Positions 8,593 to 17,175 are shown, counted from the stretch's first letter. The stretch is 64,000 nt of DNA from Microlunatus elymi (GCF_007362775.1 NZ_CP041692.1:1426001-1490000); one strand, 5' to 3'. Program-made: numbers and translations. The notes: generated from the letters alone by a model not told the origin.

Positions 8593-8988
8593 ATGACCGA
8601 AACCATCAACCGTCCGGGATCTCCGTCGGATTACGACCCGGTGCAGGCCTGCCCGATCAGCCCCGTCGTCGATCTGGTCTTCAGCCGCTGGACCACGCCG
8701 ATCCTGTGGACACTGCATCAGAACGGCCCGCTGCGATTCGTGGAGTTGGAACGACGACTGGCCACGATCACGCCGAAGGTGCTGACCTCTCGGCTCCGGC
8801 AGCTCGAGCGGGACGGTCTGGTCGAACGCCGCCAGTTTGCCGAAGTGCCGCCGCGGGTGGAGTACGAGATCTCCGAACTCGGCCGCAGCCTGGCCCCGAT
8901 CTTCGCCGACCTCGGCAGTTGGTCGCAGCAGAACATGGCTCGGGTCGAAGAAGCACGCAAGGCGTACACCGGCCCGCTGCCACGCTGA
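8593..8988 (+). CDS. HxlR-family transcriptional regulator
   Basis: 131-residue winged-helix regulator. CPISPVVDLVFSRWTTPILWTL is the family signature (Cys near the start of the DNA-binding domain, then the W-x-x-x-I-L-x-x-L helix); RLATITPKVLTSRLRQLERDGLVER is the recognition helix and wing. The single Cys is of the type that senses thiol-reactive electrophiles in some HxlR proteins. The frame opens earlier (8560), but ATG 8593 has AGAAGGGG about 8 bases upstream. It probably controls the divergent NmrA-type gene and itself. Confidence 0.93.
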   Translation: MTETINRPGSPSDYDPVQACPISPVVDLVFSRWTTPILWTLHQNGPLRFVELERRLATITPKVLTSRLRQLERDGLVERRQFAEVPPRVEYEISELGRSLAPIFADLGSWSQQNMARVEEARKAYTGPLPR

Positions 8989-9007
8989 GCCCGTGACCCC
9001 GACCGCG

Positions 9008-9140
9008 GGGCCTCAGCTTGTCGAAGGACCGATAACGCAACCCCGGGCACTGAGCTTGTCGAAGGGCCGGCAAGGCAACCCCGGGCACTGAGCTTGTCGA
9101 AGGGCCGGCAACGCAAGCCCAGGGCCCTGAGCTGGGTGCG
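9008..9140 (+). repeat. Dispersed repeat family R2, intergenic cluster
   Basis: Copies at about 9008-9030, 9045-9068 and 9083-9106 (CTGAGCTTGTCGAAGG core) with a partial one from 9120, spaced 37-38 bases, plus a half copy near 9370. The gap 8989-9737 has no convincing gene: the open frames are short, overlap each other on both strands and match nothing recognisable. Confidence 0.85.
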
Positions 9141-9405
9141 GTCCGGTCGGGTGTTCGGTTCGCTCCGCGCAGACAACCAGTCCGCACAATGCCCTGGATC
9201 GCTTGTCTGGTTGGGAATTCTGGCTGCTGGTTCGGCCGGTCGATCGGCATCGTGCGGACGGCCAGGCCCATCCACGTCTCGCGCGGAGACCCCCGAACAC
9301 CCGGCCTCGGCGCTTGGTCGGGACCGCGTTGGCCCGGACCGCTCGGGTCGACAGCGAACCCCGCTCCAGGGGTCCTGAGCCGTTCGCCGGTTGGACATCG
9401 GCAAA

Positions 9406-9470
9406 AACGTCGGACGGGATGGGCCGAACTCCACCGTTTCCGAGGGGTACGAGCCATCCCGTCCGACGTT
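9406..9470. repeat. Intergenic inverted repeat with perfect 17-bp arms
   Basis: AACGTCGGACGGGATGG (9406-9422) is exactly complementary to 9454-9470, with a 31-base loop. It lies in gene-free DNA, far from either neighbouring stop codon, with no T-run after it, so it is not an obvious terminator. Confidence 0.85.
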
Positions 9471-9737
9471 GTTACCGATAGGCGCGCCGTAGCTGGTTGC
9501 CGGCGCTGCGAAATGTGCCGGCCGGAGGGCTGCGATCCCGGCCGCGGATGGTGCACCCCGCCGGCAGATCGACGCGGCCAACCGGTGAGAATGCAGGAGC
9601 AGTCGGCCAGAATGACGACTACTGGGGCGTAAGCATCTGCTCCCACATCCTTACCGTTTTGCCGCCGCCCACGTCGACGCGGCCACTCAGGAGCGACCGG
9701 GTGTCATCAGCGGCACGGTCCGGGGCAATGGCACCGA

Positions 9738-9767
9738 TTGGGAGTGAGCGGGGCGAGCCGGTAGGAT
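9738..9767 (+). promoter_or_regulatory. Probable vegetative promoter of the DEAD-box helicase transcript
   Basis: TTGGGA (9738-9743), an 18-base spacer and TAGGAT (9762-9767). Transcription would start near 9774, giving an untranslated leader of about 210 bases. Confidence 0.5.
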
Positions 9768-9773
9768 GAGTGA

Positions 9774-9986
9774 TCGCGGCTGCCGAGGGCGGCCGGGGCC
9801 GGTGGATGCACCGATGCCCCGCATTTCCTTCACTTTCTGTCCACCCGAAACCGAACGGGCCGAGGCGTGCCTACGCCGGGACTGCAGCCACGACTCAATG
9901 ATGCGTGCGTCCACTCACGAGGCCGGAAGCCTCCTCGGGCGCGTGCGCCCGATCGCCGGTGAGCCACCGGCGCAGAAGAGAGATGC
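9774..9986 (+). promoter_or_regulatory. Long structured 5' leader of the DEAD-box helicase gene
   Basis: Between the promoter and the ATG at 9987 lie three consecutive hairpins: GAGGC/GCCTC (9919-9933), GGGCG/CGCCC (9937-9950) and a perfect CGCCGGTG-AGC-CACCGGCG (9954-9972). The last ends 3 bases before the AGAAGAGAG ribosome binding site, so it could compete with ribosome loading. Cold-shock RNA helicases are often controlled through such leaders; here that is an inference. Confidence 0.5.
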
Positions 9987-12317
9987 ATGTCTGCAGCAGC
10001 ACCTGCCGGAAAGTCGGCGGGCCAGAAGTCCAGCAAGTCCACCAGCAACAAGCCCGGCAAGCACCAGCGATCGAACCCTTCCTCGAAGAAGCATCGCTGG
10101 ACCGCCGCCGAGCGGGCGGCGAAGGGCCGCAAGCCGCGCCGCCGTGGCGGAGCCGACGAGGTCGGATCCGGCCGGGCCTTGGAATACGCCGCTCCACGCA
10201 ATCGCGAGGAGCGCCGGGCCGCCGAACGGGCCGAGAACTTCCGCACCCAGCGTGACGACCGCCGCTCCTACGACCGCGGCGATCGCACCCGCTACGAGCG
10301 GGATGACCGTCCTCGGTTCAACCGGGACGACCGCGACCGTAACGATCGCGCCCGCTACGATCGCGACGACCGGCGTTCATTCGGGCGGGACGAGCGCCGT
10401 CCGTTCAACCGGGATGATCGTGCCCGCAACGATCGTGACGACCGTCGCTGGAATCGTGACGATCGCCCGTACAACCGCGACGATCGCGGTGGCAACGATC
10501 GGGACGACCGCCGTTCCTTCCAGCGGGACGACCGCCGCCCGTACGATCGAGACGACCGCCGTTCCTTCCAGCGGGACGACCGCCGCCCGTACGATCGAGA
10601 CGACCGCAACCGCAGAAATAGCCGCTCGAACAGCCGCGACGACCGCACGTACGATCGGGACAACCGTCGCTCCTTCGATCGGTCCGACCGTGATCGGAGC
10701 GAGCGGGCCCGCTTCGACGACCGGCGGACGAACCAGCGCAACGATCGCGACCGCCTTGAGCGCAGCGATCGCGGCTCGTACGCCGGCGACCGCCGATCCT
10801 TCGACCGCACTGATCGGGTGCGCAGCGATCAAGATCGTCAGACCGATGATCGCACCCGTCGTACGCCGGTAGAGCCCACGCTCGCAAGCCAAGCACCGGC
10901 GGCGACCGAAGCACCGGCACCGGACGCGGCGACGTCGCTGACCACGGCCGACGCGGTCGGTTTCGCAGAATTGGGTGTCGCCCAACCGCTGGTCGATCGG
11001 CTCGGCGCCGACGGCATCGTCGCCGCGTTCCCGATCCAGGCCGCCTCGATCCCGGACGCCGTGGCCGGCCGCGACGTGCTCGGCCGGGGGCGTACGGGGT
11101 CGGGCAAGACGCTCGGCTTCGGCCTGCCGATGCTGACCCGGCTGGCCGCCGGTGAGCGTCCCGGCCGTGACCCGCGCGGCCTGATCCTGCTGCCCACCCG
11201 CGAGTTGGCCACCCAGGTCTCCGACGTGCTGGCGCCGCTGGCGCGCACCGTCGGATTGCGGACTCAGCTGGTGGCCGGCGGCATGTCCTACGGCCCGCAA
11301 CTGAACGGCCTGGACAAGGGCGTCGACATCGTCATCGGCACCCCCGGCCGGCTGATCGACCTGATGGATCGCGCCGCCCTGCTGCTCGGTTCGGTCGAGA
11401 TCACCGTGCTGGACGAGGCCGATCACATGGCCGACCTCGGCTTCCTGCCCGACGTCACCACGCTGCTGGACGCCGTTCCGGCCGACGGCCAGCGGATGCT
11501 GTTCTCGGCCACCCTGGACCGCGGCATCGACCGGCTGGTCGAACGCTACCTGAGCGATCCGAGCACCCACGAGGTGGACAGCGCCCAGGCCTCGGTGGAC
11601 ACGATGGCGCACTACCTGCTGCCGGTCGCACCGGCGGACAAGCGTCCGATCACCGCCGAGATCGCCAATCGGGACGGCCGGACGGTGATCTTCGTCCGGA
11701 CCCAGCTCGGCGCCGACCGGGTCGCCGAACAGCTCCGCGACGCCGGGGTGATGGCCGGCGCCTTGCACGGCGGTCTGCCGCAGGGCGCCCGGAATCGGAC
11801 CCTGGAGGCGTTCAAGACCGGCAGCCTGCCGGTGCTGGTGGCCACCGACGTGGCCGCTCGCGGTATCCATGTGGACGAGGTCGGGCTGGTTCTCCAGGTC
11901 GATCCGCCGACCGATTCGAAGACCTACCTGCACCGGGCCGGGCGAACGGCCCGCGCGGGACAGACCGGCGTGGTGGTCACCCTGGTACTGCCCAACCAGC
12001 GTGGCCAGGTACGCCGGCTGGCCAAGGACGCCGGCGTCGCCGCGACCCAGCTGGACGCCCGGCCGGGCGATGCTGCCCTGGGCGAGGCGACCGGCGCCGT
12101 ACCGACCGACGGGCCGCGGATCGGCGAACGTGACTACGCCAAGCTGATCGCTCCCCGCCAGCCGGTACGTTCCGGCCGTGGCCCGCGTCGTGGTCCCGGC
12201 CGGGGCCCGCGCGACGATCGGCGTTCCCGGGACGATCGTTACGGCCCGCGTTCGGACCGGGGACGGCGAAACGGTTCGGGACGCCGAGAGCAGGCCGCTT
12301 ACCATAGCGGGCGATGA
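9987..12317 (+). CDS. DEAD-box ATP-dependent RNA helicase with long Arg/Asp-repeat N-terminus
   Basis: Unwinds RNA; relatives act in cold adaptation, ribosome assembly and RNA decay. The 776-residue protein has a Lys/Ser-rich start, then a disordered Asp-Arg repeat region (about 85-290, repeated DDRR and RDDR units), then the helicase core: Walker A GRGRTGSGKT (about 367-376), PTRELATQ, GTPGRL, the DEAD box VLDEADHMADLGF, SAT in LFSATL, and the C-terminal HRAGRTARAG. A short Arg/Gly-rich tail follows. Within the repeat region a 48-bp unit (16 codons) is exactly duplicated at 10503-10598. Its stop overlaps the next start (ATGA), coupling it to the tRNA-modification genes. Confidence 0.96.
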   Translation: MSAAAPAGKSAGQKSSKSTSNKPGKHQRSNPSSKKHRWTAAERAAKGRKPRRRGGADEVGSGRALEYAAPRNREERRAAERAENFRTQRDDRRSYDRGDRTRYERDDRPRFNRDDRDRNDRARYDRDDRRSFGRDERRPFNRDDRARNDRDDRRWNRDDRPYNRDDRGGNDRDDRRSFQRDDRRPYDRDDRRSFQRDDRRPYDRDDRNRRNSRSNSRDDRTYDRDNRRSFDRSDRDRSERARFDDRRTNQRNDRDRLERSDRGSYAGDRRSFDRTDRVRSDQDRQTDDRTRRTPVEPTLASQAPAATEAPAPDAATSLTTADAVGFAELGVAQPLVDRLGADGIVAAFPIQAASIPDAVAGRDVLGRGRTGSGKTLGFGLPMLTRLAAGERPGRDPRGLILLPTRELATQVSDVLAPLARTVGLRTQLVAGGMSYGPQLNGLDKGVDIVIGTPGRLIDLMDRAALLLGSVEITVLDEADHMADLGFLPDVTTLLDAVPADGQRMLFSATLDRGIDRLVERYLSDPSTHEVDSAQASVDTMAHYLLPVAPADKRPITAEIANRDGRTVIFVRTQLGADRVAEQLRDAGVMAGALHGGLPQGARNRTLEAFKTGSLPVLVATDVAARGIHVDEVGLVLQVDPPTDSKTYLHRAGRTARAGQTGVVVTLVLPNQRGQVRRLAKDAGVAATQLDARPGDAALGEATGAVPTDGPRIGERDYAKLIAPRQPVRSGRGPRRGPGRGPRDDRRSRDDRYGPRSDRGRRNGSGRREQAAYHSGR

Positions 12318-13291
12318 ACCTCAGCGATTCGACTCCGATCTACCACCGCGCCCATGCCGAGCACGCCGCCGGCATGGTCGAGGTCATCCACGCCGCGTTC
12401 GGCGCGCGTCCGCCTCTGGACCCGCCGTCCACGGCCGACAGCGAGACGCCCGAGTCGGTGGCCGCGGCGCTGGCCACCGGCACCGGTGTCTACGCCACGG
12501 TCGGTGATCGCCCTGCCGGCGCGATCATCATCGAGCCGGGCGATGACCGCGTGGCGACGCTGCGTCGGGTGTCGGTGCATCCGGACTTCCAGCGGCACGG
12601 CATCGCCTCGACCATGGTGGAGGAGTGCAAGCTGCTGGCCGCCGAGCTCGGCTGCATCCGGGTCGAGTTGCTGGCCCGCAAGGAGTTCCCGGAGCTGATC
12701 ACCTATTGGCGACATCGCGGTTTCACCGTGGTGCGCGAGGTGCCGCACGGTGTCGTCCTCGGCCGGCCGCTGCCGCGTCGGGTGCTGGTGCCGACGACCG
12801 ACGACATGCACGCCCTCGGCGCCCGGATCGCCGACCGACTGCAGGCCGGCGACGTGATCATCGCCACCGGTGATCTCGGTGCCGGCAAGACCACCCTGAC
12901 CCAGGGGATCGGCCGCGGGCTGGGCGCTGCCGGGCAGATCATCTCGCCGACCTTCGTGTTGTCCCGCATCCACCAGTCGTCCACCGGCCGGCCGGATCTG
13001 GTGCATGTCGACGCCTATCGGCTGTCCAGCGCGGCCGAGCTCGATGATCTTGATCTGCTGGAGTCGCTGGAAGGATCGGTGACTGTGGTGGAGTGGGGCG
13101 AAGGAATCGCCGAGAGTCTGAATCCCGAACGGTTGGAGATCATGGTGCTGCGCAGCGCCGATCCGACCGACGACACCCGGACCGTGCTGCTCGCCGGCGT
13201 CGGTGATCGGTGGACCGAGGCCGAGCTTGATCAACTCGTCCACCCGGGTGCGTCCGAGTCCCTGGACCAGGAGGCGGTTTCCCGTGCCTGA
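12314..13291 (+). CDS. tsaE: GNAT acetyltransferase-TsaE fusion protein
   Basis: 325 residues with two domains. Residues 1-155 are a GNAT N-acetyltransferase (VATLRRVSVHPDFQRHGIASTMVEE is the acetyl-CoA loop). Residues 160-325 are TsaE, the ATPase that drives the TsaB-TsaD complex forming N6-threonylcarbamoyladenosine at A37 of tRNAs: Walker A GDLGAGKTTLTQGIG near 187-200, SPTFVLSRIH, HVDAYRL and VEWGEG. TsaE alone is usually about 150 residues, so this is a true fusion. The ATG overlaps the helicase stop, and tsaB begins inside its last codons. Confidence 0.93.
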   Translation: MNLSDSTPIYHRAHAEHAAGMVEVIHAAFGARPPLDPPSTADSETPESVAAALATGTGVYATVGDRPAGAIIIEPGDDRVATLRRVSVHPDFQRHGIASTMVEECKLLAAELGCIRVELLARKEFPELITYWRHRGFTVVREVPHGVVLGRPLPRRVLVPTTDDMHALGARIADRLQAGDVIIATGDLGAGKTTLTQGIGRGLGAAGQIISPTFVLSRIHQSSTGRPDLVHVDAYRLSSAAELDDLDLLESLEGSVTVVEWGEGIAESLNPERLEIMVLRSADPTDDTRTVLLAGVGDRWTEAELDQLVHPGASESLDQEAVSRA

Positions 13292-13940
13292 GCAACTGAT
13301 TCTCGGCATCGACACCGCCACCGAGGTACGGGTCGGGTTGGCCGACGGCTCGCAGGTGCTGAGCTCGTTGTCGTACGAGGATCCGCGCCGGCACGTCGAA
13401 CAGCTCACTCCGCTGATCGAGAAGTTGATCAAGGAATCCGGCGTGACGACAGCGCAGCTGACCAAGATCATCGTCGGGGTCGGACCGGGGCCGTACACCG
13501 GTCTGCGGGTGGGCATCGCCACAGCGAGGACGATCGGTTTCGTACTCGGCGTTCAGGTCCGTGGTGTCTGCACGCTGGACGTGCTGGCCGCGCAGTGGCT
13601 GCGTTCGGACGTGCCACCGGCCGACGACTTCCTGATCGCCACCGACGCCCGTCGCAAGGAGATCTACTGGGCTCGCTACGCCCCCGACGGCAGCAGGGTC
13701 GCCGGGCCGTCCGTCGGCAAGGCCGACGAGTTGCCACAGCTGCCCGTGGCTGGCCCGGCCACCGAGATCTATCCGGAGTTGCAGGCGTCGGCGAACGCCC
13801 CGGTGAGTCTCGACGCCGGTGTGCTCGCGCTGGTCGGATCGGAGCTGGCCGACGCCGGCATCGAACCGCTGTATCTGCGCAGTCCCGACGCCGCCCCGCC
13901 CGGCCCGCGGAAATCCGTACTTCCTCGAGTCCTTTCATGA
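13284..13940 (+). CDS. tsaB: tRNA threonylcarbamoyladenosine biosynthesis protein TsaB
   Basis: 218-residue ASKHA-fold partner of TsaD in tRNA t6A synthesis. QLILGIDTATEVRVGLADG is the N-terminal nucleotide-fold strand, and IIVGVGPGPYTGLRVGIATARTIG is the most conserved TsaB stretch. The GTG at 13284 lies inside the last codons of the fusion gene with AGGAGG about 10 bases upstream; an earlier in-frame start would add a tail that does not fit the family. Its stop overlaps the rimI start (ATGA). Confidence 0.94.
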   Translation: MPEQLILGIDTATEVRVGLADGSQVLSSLSYEDPRRHVEQLTPLIEKLIKESGVTTAQLTKIIVGVGPGPYTGLRVGIATARTIGFVLGVQVRGVCTLDVLAAQWLRSDVPPADDFLIATDARRKEIYWARYAPDGSRVAGPSVGKADELPQLPVAGPATEIYPELQASANAPVSLDAGVLALVGSELADAGIEPLYLRSPDAAPPGPRKSVLPRVLS

Positions 13941-14464
13941 CCGACTTGTCAGAAGCTAGTTGGCCTATGGCCCAACCACGGTCTGACAACTCGGTGCGGG
14001 CAGCGACGGTTGCCGATCTGGCCGCGCTCTTGGAGTTGGAACGGGCCGGGTTTCCGGTCCTTGAGCAGTGGAGCGAGCAGAGCTGGCGTTCCGAGCTCAC
14101 CGAACCGGCGCTGCAGGTCCTGATCATCGGTACCGATCCGCTGCTCGGTGCGATCGCTCTGCGGATCGCCGGCGACGACGTGGAACTCGATCGGATCGTG
14201 GTGCATCCTCGGGCGCGTCGCAGCGGCATCGCCCGTACCTTGATCAACAACGCGTTGGACGGACACCGGGCTGCGGAGAAGATGATCTTAGAAGTCTGGA
14301 CCGGCAACGCCGCCGCGATCGCGCTCTATCGATCGTTCGGCTTCACCGAGTTGATCAATCGCCGCGATTACTACGGCCCCGGCCGGGACGCCGTGATCAT
14401 GAGCCTGCCCATTCAAGATCATCGAAGAGTGCAAGATCATCGAGCTGGAGAGGTACGAGCGTGA
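13937..14464 (+). CDS. rimI: Ribosomal-protein-alanine N-acetyltransferase RimI-like
   Basis: 175-residue GNAT enzyme. [20 protein letters not shown] and [21 protein letters not shown] (acetyl-CoA binding) followed by [19 protein letters not shown] match RimI, which acetylates the N-terminus of ribosomal protein S18 and is encoded between tsaB and tsaD in many bacteria. Oddly, the first 19 codons after the start ATG are almost wholly formed by a 54-bp inverted repeat (13941-13994) that has a second copy at 47610. The C-terminal tail carries GATC-word repeats (two CAAGATCATCGA units near 14414 and 14431). Confidence 0.92.
   Translation: MTDLSEASWPMAQPRSDNSVRAATVADLAALLELERAGFPVLEQWSEQSWRSELTEPALQVLIIGTDPLLGAIALRIAGDDVELDRIVVHPRARRSGIARTLINNALDGHRAAEKMILEVWTGNAAAIALYRSFGFTELINRRDYYGPGRDAVIMSLPIQDHRRVQDHRAGEVRA
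13941..13994. repeat. 54-bp inverted-repeat element (family R4), inside the start of rimI
   Basis: CCGACTTGTCAGA (13941-13953) pairs with TCTGACAACTCGG (13982-13994) with one mismatch; the centre contains TATGGC. An element of exactly the same length, matching ends and the same central TATGGC lies at 47610-47663. Confidence 0.8.
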
Positions 14465-15654
14465 GTGAACCGCTGATCCTCGGGATTGAATCCTCCTGCG
14501 ACGAGACCGGCGTCGGCATCGTCCGCGGGCATGAGTTGCTGGCCAATGAGGTGGCCTCCAGCGTGGAGGAACACGTCCGCTTCGGCGGCGTGGTGCCCGA
14601 GGTCGCGAGTCGGGCCCACCTGGAGGCGATCGTGCCGACGCTGGAGCGCGCGCTGGCCACCGCCGACGTCGACCTGGCCGAGATCGACGCGATCGCGGTG
14701 ACCGCGGGGCCCGGGCTGATGGGCGCGCTGGTGGTCGGCATCTCGGCGGCCAAGGCGCTGGCGCTGGCCACCGGCAAACCGCTGTACGGGGTCAATCACC
14801 TGGCCGGTCACGTCGCCGTCGACCTGCTCGAGCACGGCCCGCTGCCGCAGCCGGCCGTCGCGCTGCTGGTCTCCGGCGGACACACGTCGCTGCTGCAGGT
14901 CGACGACGTGGCGACCAAGATCATCGAGATCGGCGCCACCATCGACGACGCCGCCGGCGAGGCGTACGACAAGGTCGCACGGCTGCTCGGACTGTCCTAC
15001 CCGGGCGGCCCGGTGATCGACCGAGTCGCAGGAGGAGACGGCGATCCGGCACAGGCCGGTGACCCGAAGGCGATCCGATTCCCGCGCGGCCTGACCGCGC
15101 AGAAGGACCTGGTCAAGCACCGCTTCGACTTCTCCTTCTCGGGGCTGAAGACCGCCGTCGCGCGCTGGGTCGAGTTGCGCCGCCGCGACGGTCTGGACAT
15201 CCCCCTGGCAGACGTCTGCGCCAGCTTCCAGGAGGCGGTCTGCGACGTGCTCAGCGCGAAGGCCGTCGAGGCGTGTACGGCGCTGGGCTCGGAGGACCTG
15301 CTGATCGGCGGTGGGGTGGCGGCCAACGGTCGGCTCCGGGCCCTGCTGGCCGAACGCACCGAGGAACACGGCATCCGGCTGCGCCGCCCGAAGCCCGCCC
15401 TGTGCACCGACAACGGCGCGATGATCGCCGCCCTCGGCGCCGAGATGGTGCGTCGTGATCTTCGTCCCTCGGACCTCGACTTCGGCGCCGACTCCACCAT
15501 GCCCGTCTCCCGCCCGCTCTGCAGATCCGGTGCGGACCCGGGTCCCACCCATCAGCCGCACCACTTACCGCACGCCGCACCGGCTGCAACCGGTGCGCTG
15601 TGCTGCACCTGGTGCGGCAGTGGTCGGGCTCCGGGTGAGCCGGGCCGTCACTGA
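14461..15654 (+). CDS. tsaD: tRNA N6-adenosine threonylcarbamoyltransferase TsaD with repeat-derived C-terminal tail
   Basis: Catalytic subunit transferring threonylcarbamoyl to A37 of t[20 protein letters not shown] begins the ASKHA fold; the metal-binding His pair is in NHLAGH, followed by [21 protein letters not shown] and CTDNGAMIA. The GTG at 14461 overlaps the rimI stop. At 397 residues it is about 50 longer than usual: residues about 364-387 are the translation of a dispersed palindromic element (15553-15621), giving an odd His/Cys-rich tail. The stop overlaps the converging MFS gene by 7 bases. Confidence 0.95.
   Translation: MSEPLILGIESSCDETGVGIVRGHELLANEVASSVEEHVRFGGVVPEVASRAHLEAIVPTLERALATADVDLAEIDAIAVTAGPGLMGALVVGISAAKALALATGKPLYGVNHLAGHVAVDLLEHGPLPQPAVALLVSGGHTSLLQVDDVATKIIEIGATIDDAAGEAYDKVARLLGLSYPGGPVIDRVAGGDGDPAQAGDPKAIRFPRGLTAQKDLVKHRFDFSFSGLKTAVARWVELRRRDGLDIPLADVCASFQEAVCDVLSAKAVEACTALGSEDLLIGGGVAANGRLRALLAERTEEHGIRLRRPKPALCTDNGAMIAALGAEMVRRDLRPSDLDFGADSTMPVSRPLCRSGADPGPTHQPHHLPHAAPAATGALCCTWCGSGRAPGEPGRH
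15553..15621. repeat. Palindromic dispersed element (family R1), copy A
   Basis: Outer arms GCCGCACCA (15555-15563) and TGGTGCGGC (15610-15618); inner arms CGCACCGG/CCGGTGCG. Copies B-D are at 24586, 27670 and 51860. This copy lies within the 3' end of tsaD and just before the converging MFS stop. Confidence 0.85.
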
Positions 15655-16829
15655 CCGCGGAAGGCCGGGCTGAAACGAATGGCGGCGGCGACGGCGGCGG
15701 TGAGGATCGGGATCACGGCCAGCGCGATCGTCAGGGTGGTCGCCTGGGCCAGGTGGCCGATGGCCGGCGGGCCGATCATGAAACCGGCCCAGCCGAGCGC
15801 CGACACGGTGGCGATCGCGGTTCCGGCGTTGCTCGCCGACAACCGTCCGGCGGCGGTGAAGGCGGCCGGCACCACTGCGGCAACGCCGGCGCCGAGCAGA
15901 GCGAATCCGATGATCGCCACGGCCGGGGTACCGATCACCAGCGCCGCCGTCATTCCCAACGTGGCAACCAGAGCCAGCACCGGCAGCACGGTCCGGACCG
16001 GCCGCCGGGACAGCACCCAGCCGCCGGACAGCCGGACCACCACCATCACCGCGGCATAGGCGGCGTAGGCCAGCCCGGCGACGCCGGGATCTGCGTGCAG
16101 GCTGTCCCGCAGATACTTGGCCGACCAGTCGGCAGCCGCGCCCTCACACAGCATGCAGGCGGTCGCGATGCCGCCGAGCAGCAAGATCATCGGCGACCAG
16201 CTGCGTCCCCGCCGCTGATGAGTCCGCGGCCCGGCGTCGCGGTCGTCGATCAAGCTCCGGGTCACCGCCGCGTTGAGCACCAGCAACACCGCCGCCATGA
16301 TCATCAGCTGCGGCAGCAACCCGACGCCGGCCGCCACCGCGGCCGAACCGATCATCGCGCCGCCGAGCGCTCCGATGCTCCACGCGCCGTGGAACCCGGA
16401 CATGATCGGCCGACTCATCGAGCGTTCGATCGTCACGCCCTGGGTGTTCATCGCGACACCGAGCGAGCCCTGGAAGAAGCCGCAGAGTGCCAGGGCGAGG
16501 AACAGCGTCACCGTCCCTCCAGCCAACCCGATCCCACAGCAGGCGAGCAGATAACCGACGATCGCGATCCGTACCAGGATGGGGCTGCCCACTCGGGGCA
16601 GCAGCCGCCCGGTGAGCGGCATCGACAACACCGAGCCGACCGGCGCCCCGAGCAGTGCGGTGCCGAGGGCGGCGTTGTCCAAGCCGAGATCGGCAGCGAC
16701 GGCGGGGATGTGGGCCGTCCACGAGGCGAACGGGAGCGCCTGGGTGCCGAACGCGATCGTCACGGCCAACCGGGCGCGCCGATCGGTGACCCTAGTCGCT
16801 GCCACTCGCTGCGGCTCCGCGTCAGTCAT
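15648..16829 (-). CDS. Major facilitator superfamily transporter
   Basis: 393-residue membrane protein with about 12 hydrophobic segments. [19 protein letters not shown] after TM2 and [27 protein letters not shown] resemble the YbjJ-type MFS group of proton-coupled exporters; the substrate is unknown. Converges on tsaD with a 7-base overlap. A gene-free stretch with a large inverted repeat (16896-16976) separates it from the P450. Confidence 0.92.
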   Translation of the reverse strand: MTDAEPQRVAATRVTDRRARLAVTIAFGTQALPFASWTAHIPAVAADLGLDNAALGTALLGAPVGSVLSMPLTGRLLPRVGSPILVRIAIVGYLLACCGIGLAGGTVTLFLALALCGFFQGSLGVAMNTQGVTIERSMSRPIMSGFHGAWSIGALGGAMIGSAAVAAGVGLLPQLMIMAAVLLVLNAAVTRSLIDDRDAGPRTHQRRGRSWSPMILLLGGIATACMLCEGAAADWSAKYLRDSLHADPGVAGLAYAAYAAVMVVVRLSGGWVLSRRPVRTVLPVLALVATLGMTAALVIGTPAVAIIGFALLGAGVAAVVPAAFTAAGRLSASNAGTAIATVSALGWAGFMIGPPAIGHLAQATTLTIALAVIPILTAAVAAAIRFSPAFRGQ

Positions 16830-16895
16830 CGGTCATCCCCACGCCGAGCACGCTATCGGTCCCTCACAACCGCCGGCGCGGACGTCGCTGCCCCG

Positions 16896-16976
16896 AATCC
16901 TGGGAATGCGGATGCAGCCGGCGAATATCGGCCCCACGTGGACGTTTCGTCCGACTGCGTCCGCATTTCCAGGGTT
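16896..16976. repeat. Intergenic inverted repeat with 22-bp arms
   Basis: The arms 16896-16917 and 16955-16976 are complementary except for three wobble-type differences, around a 37-base loop. The core is TGGGAATGCGGATGCAG. It lies in the divergent gap between the MFS and P450 genes. Confidence 0.75.
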
Positions 16977-17103
16977 CCGCGTGCCGGCCTGGGTTGTTGC
17001 TGAGTTGTCGTCTCGGATCGACATGACATCTGTGGGGTTGTCTGGACCCAGGATCGGGTCAGGATGGACCTCGTACCGCAGCCAGGGGAGTGAGGACGGA
17101 TCG

Positions 17104-17175
17104 ATGCCGATCGAACAGCAAGAGCTGATGGCGATTAAACGGCGAAAGCTGATGCCGATCAAGAAGCAGGAGCTT
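17104..17175 (+). repeat. 24-bp tandem repeat at the P450 N-terminus
   Basis: Three units (17104-17127, 17128-17151, 17152-17175) beginning ATG(C/G)CGAT and ending GCTG/GCTT, with a degenerate fourth. Each encodes M-x-I-x-x-x-(E/K)-L. Confidence 0.75.

Noticed and set aside
8989-9737. Protein-coding gene in the gap between HxlR and the helicase promoter
   Set aside because: Frames on both strands overlap the R2 repeats, give Arg/Pro/Ser-rich peptides and have no ribosome sites or recognisable motifs.
9766-10872. 368-residue open frame overlapping the helicase N-terminus
   Set aside because: Most of it is the out-of-frame shadow of the Asp-Arg repeats (Thr/Ala-rich low complexity); the helicase frame is supported by family motifs. 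Its first 70 codons lie in the structured leader.
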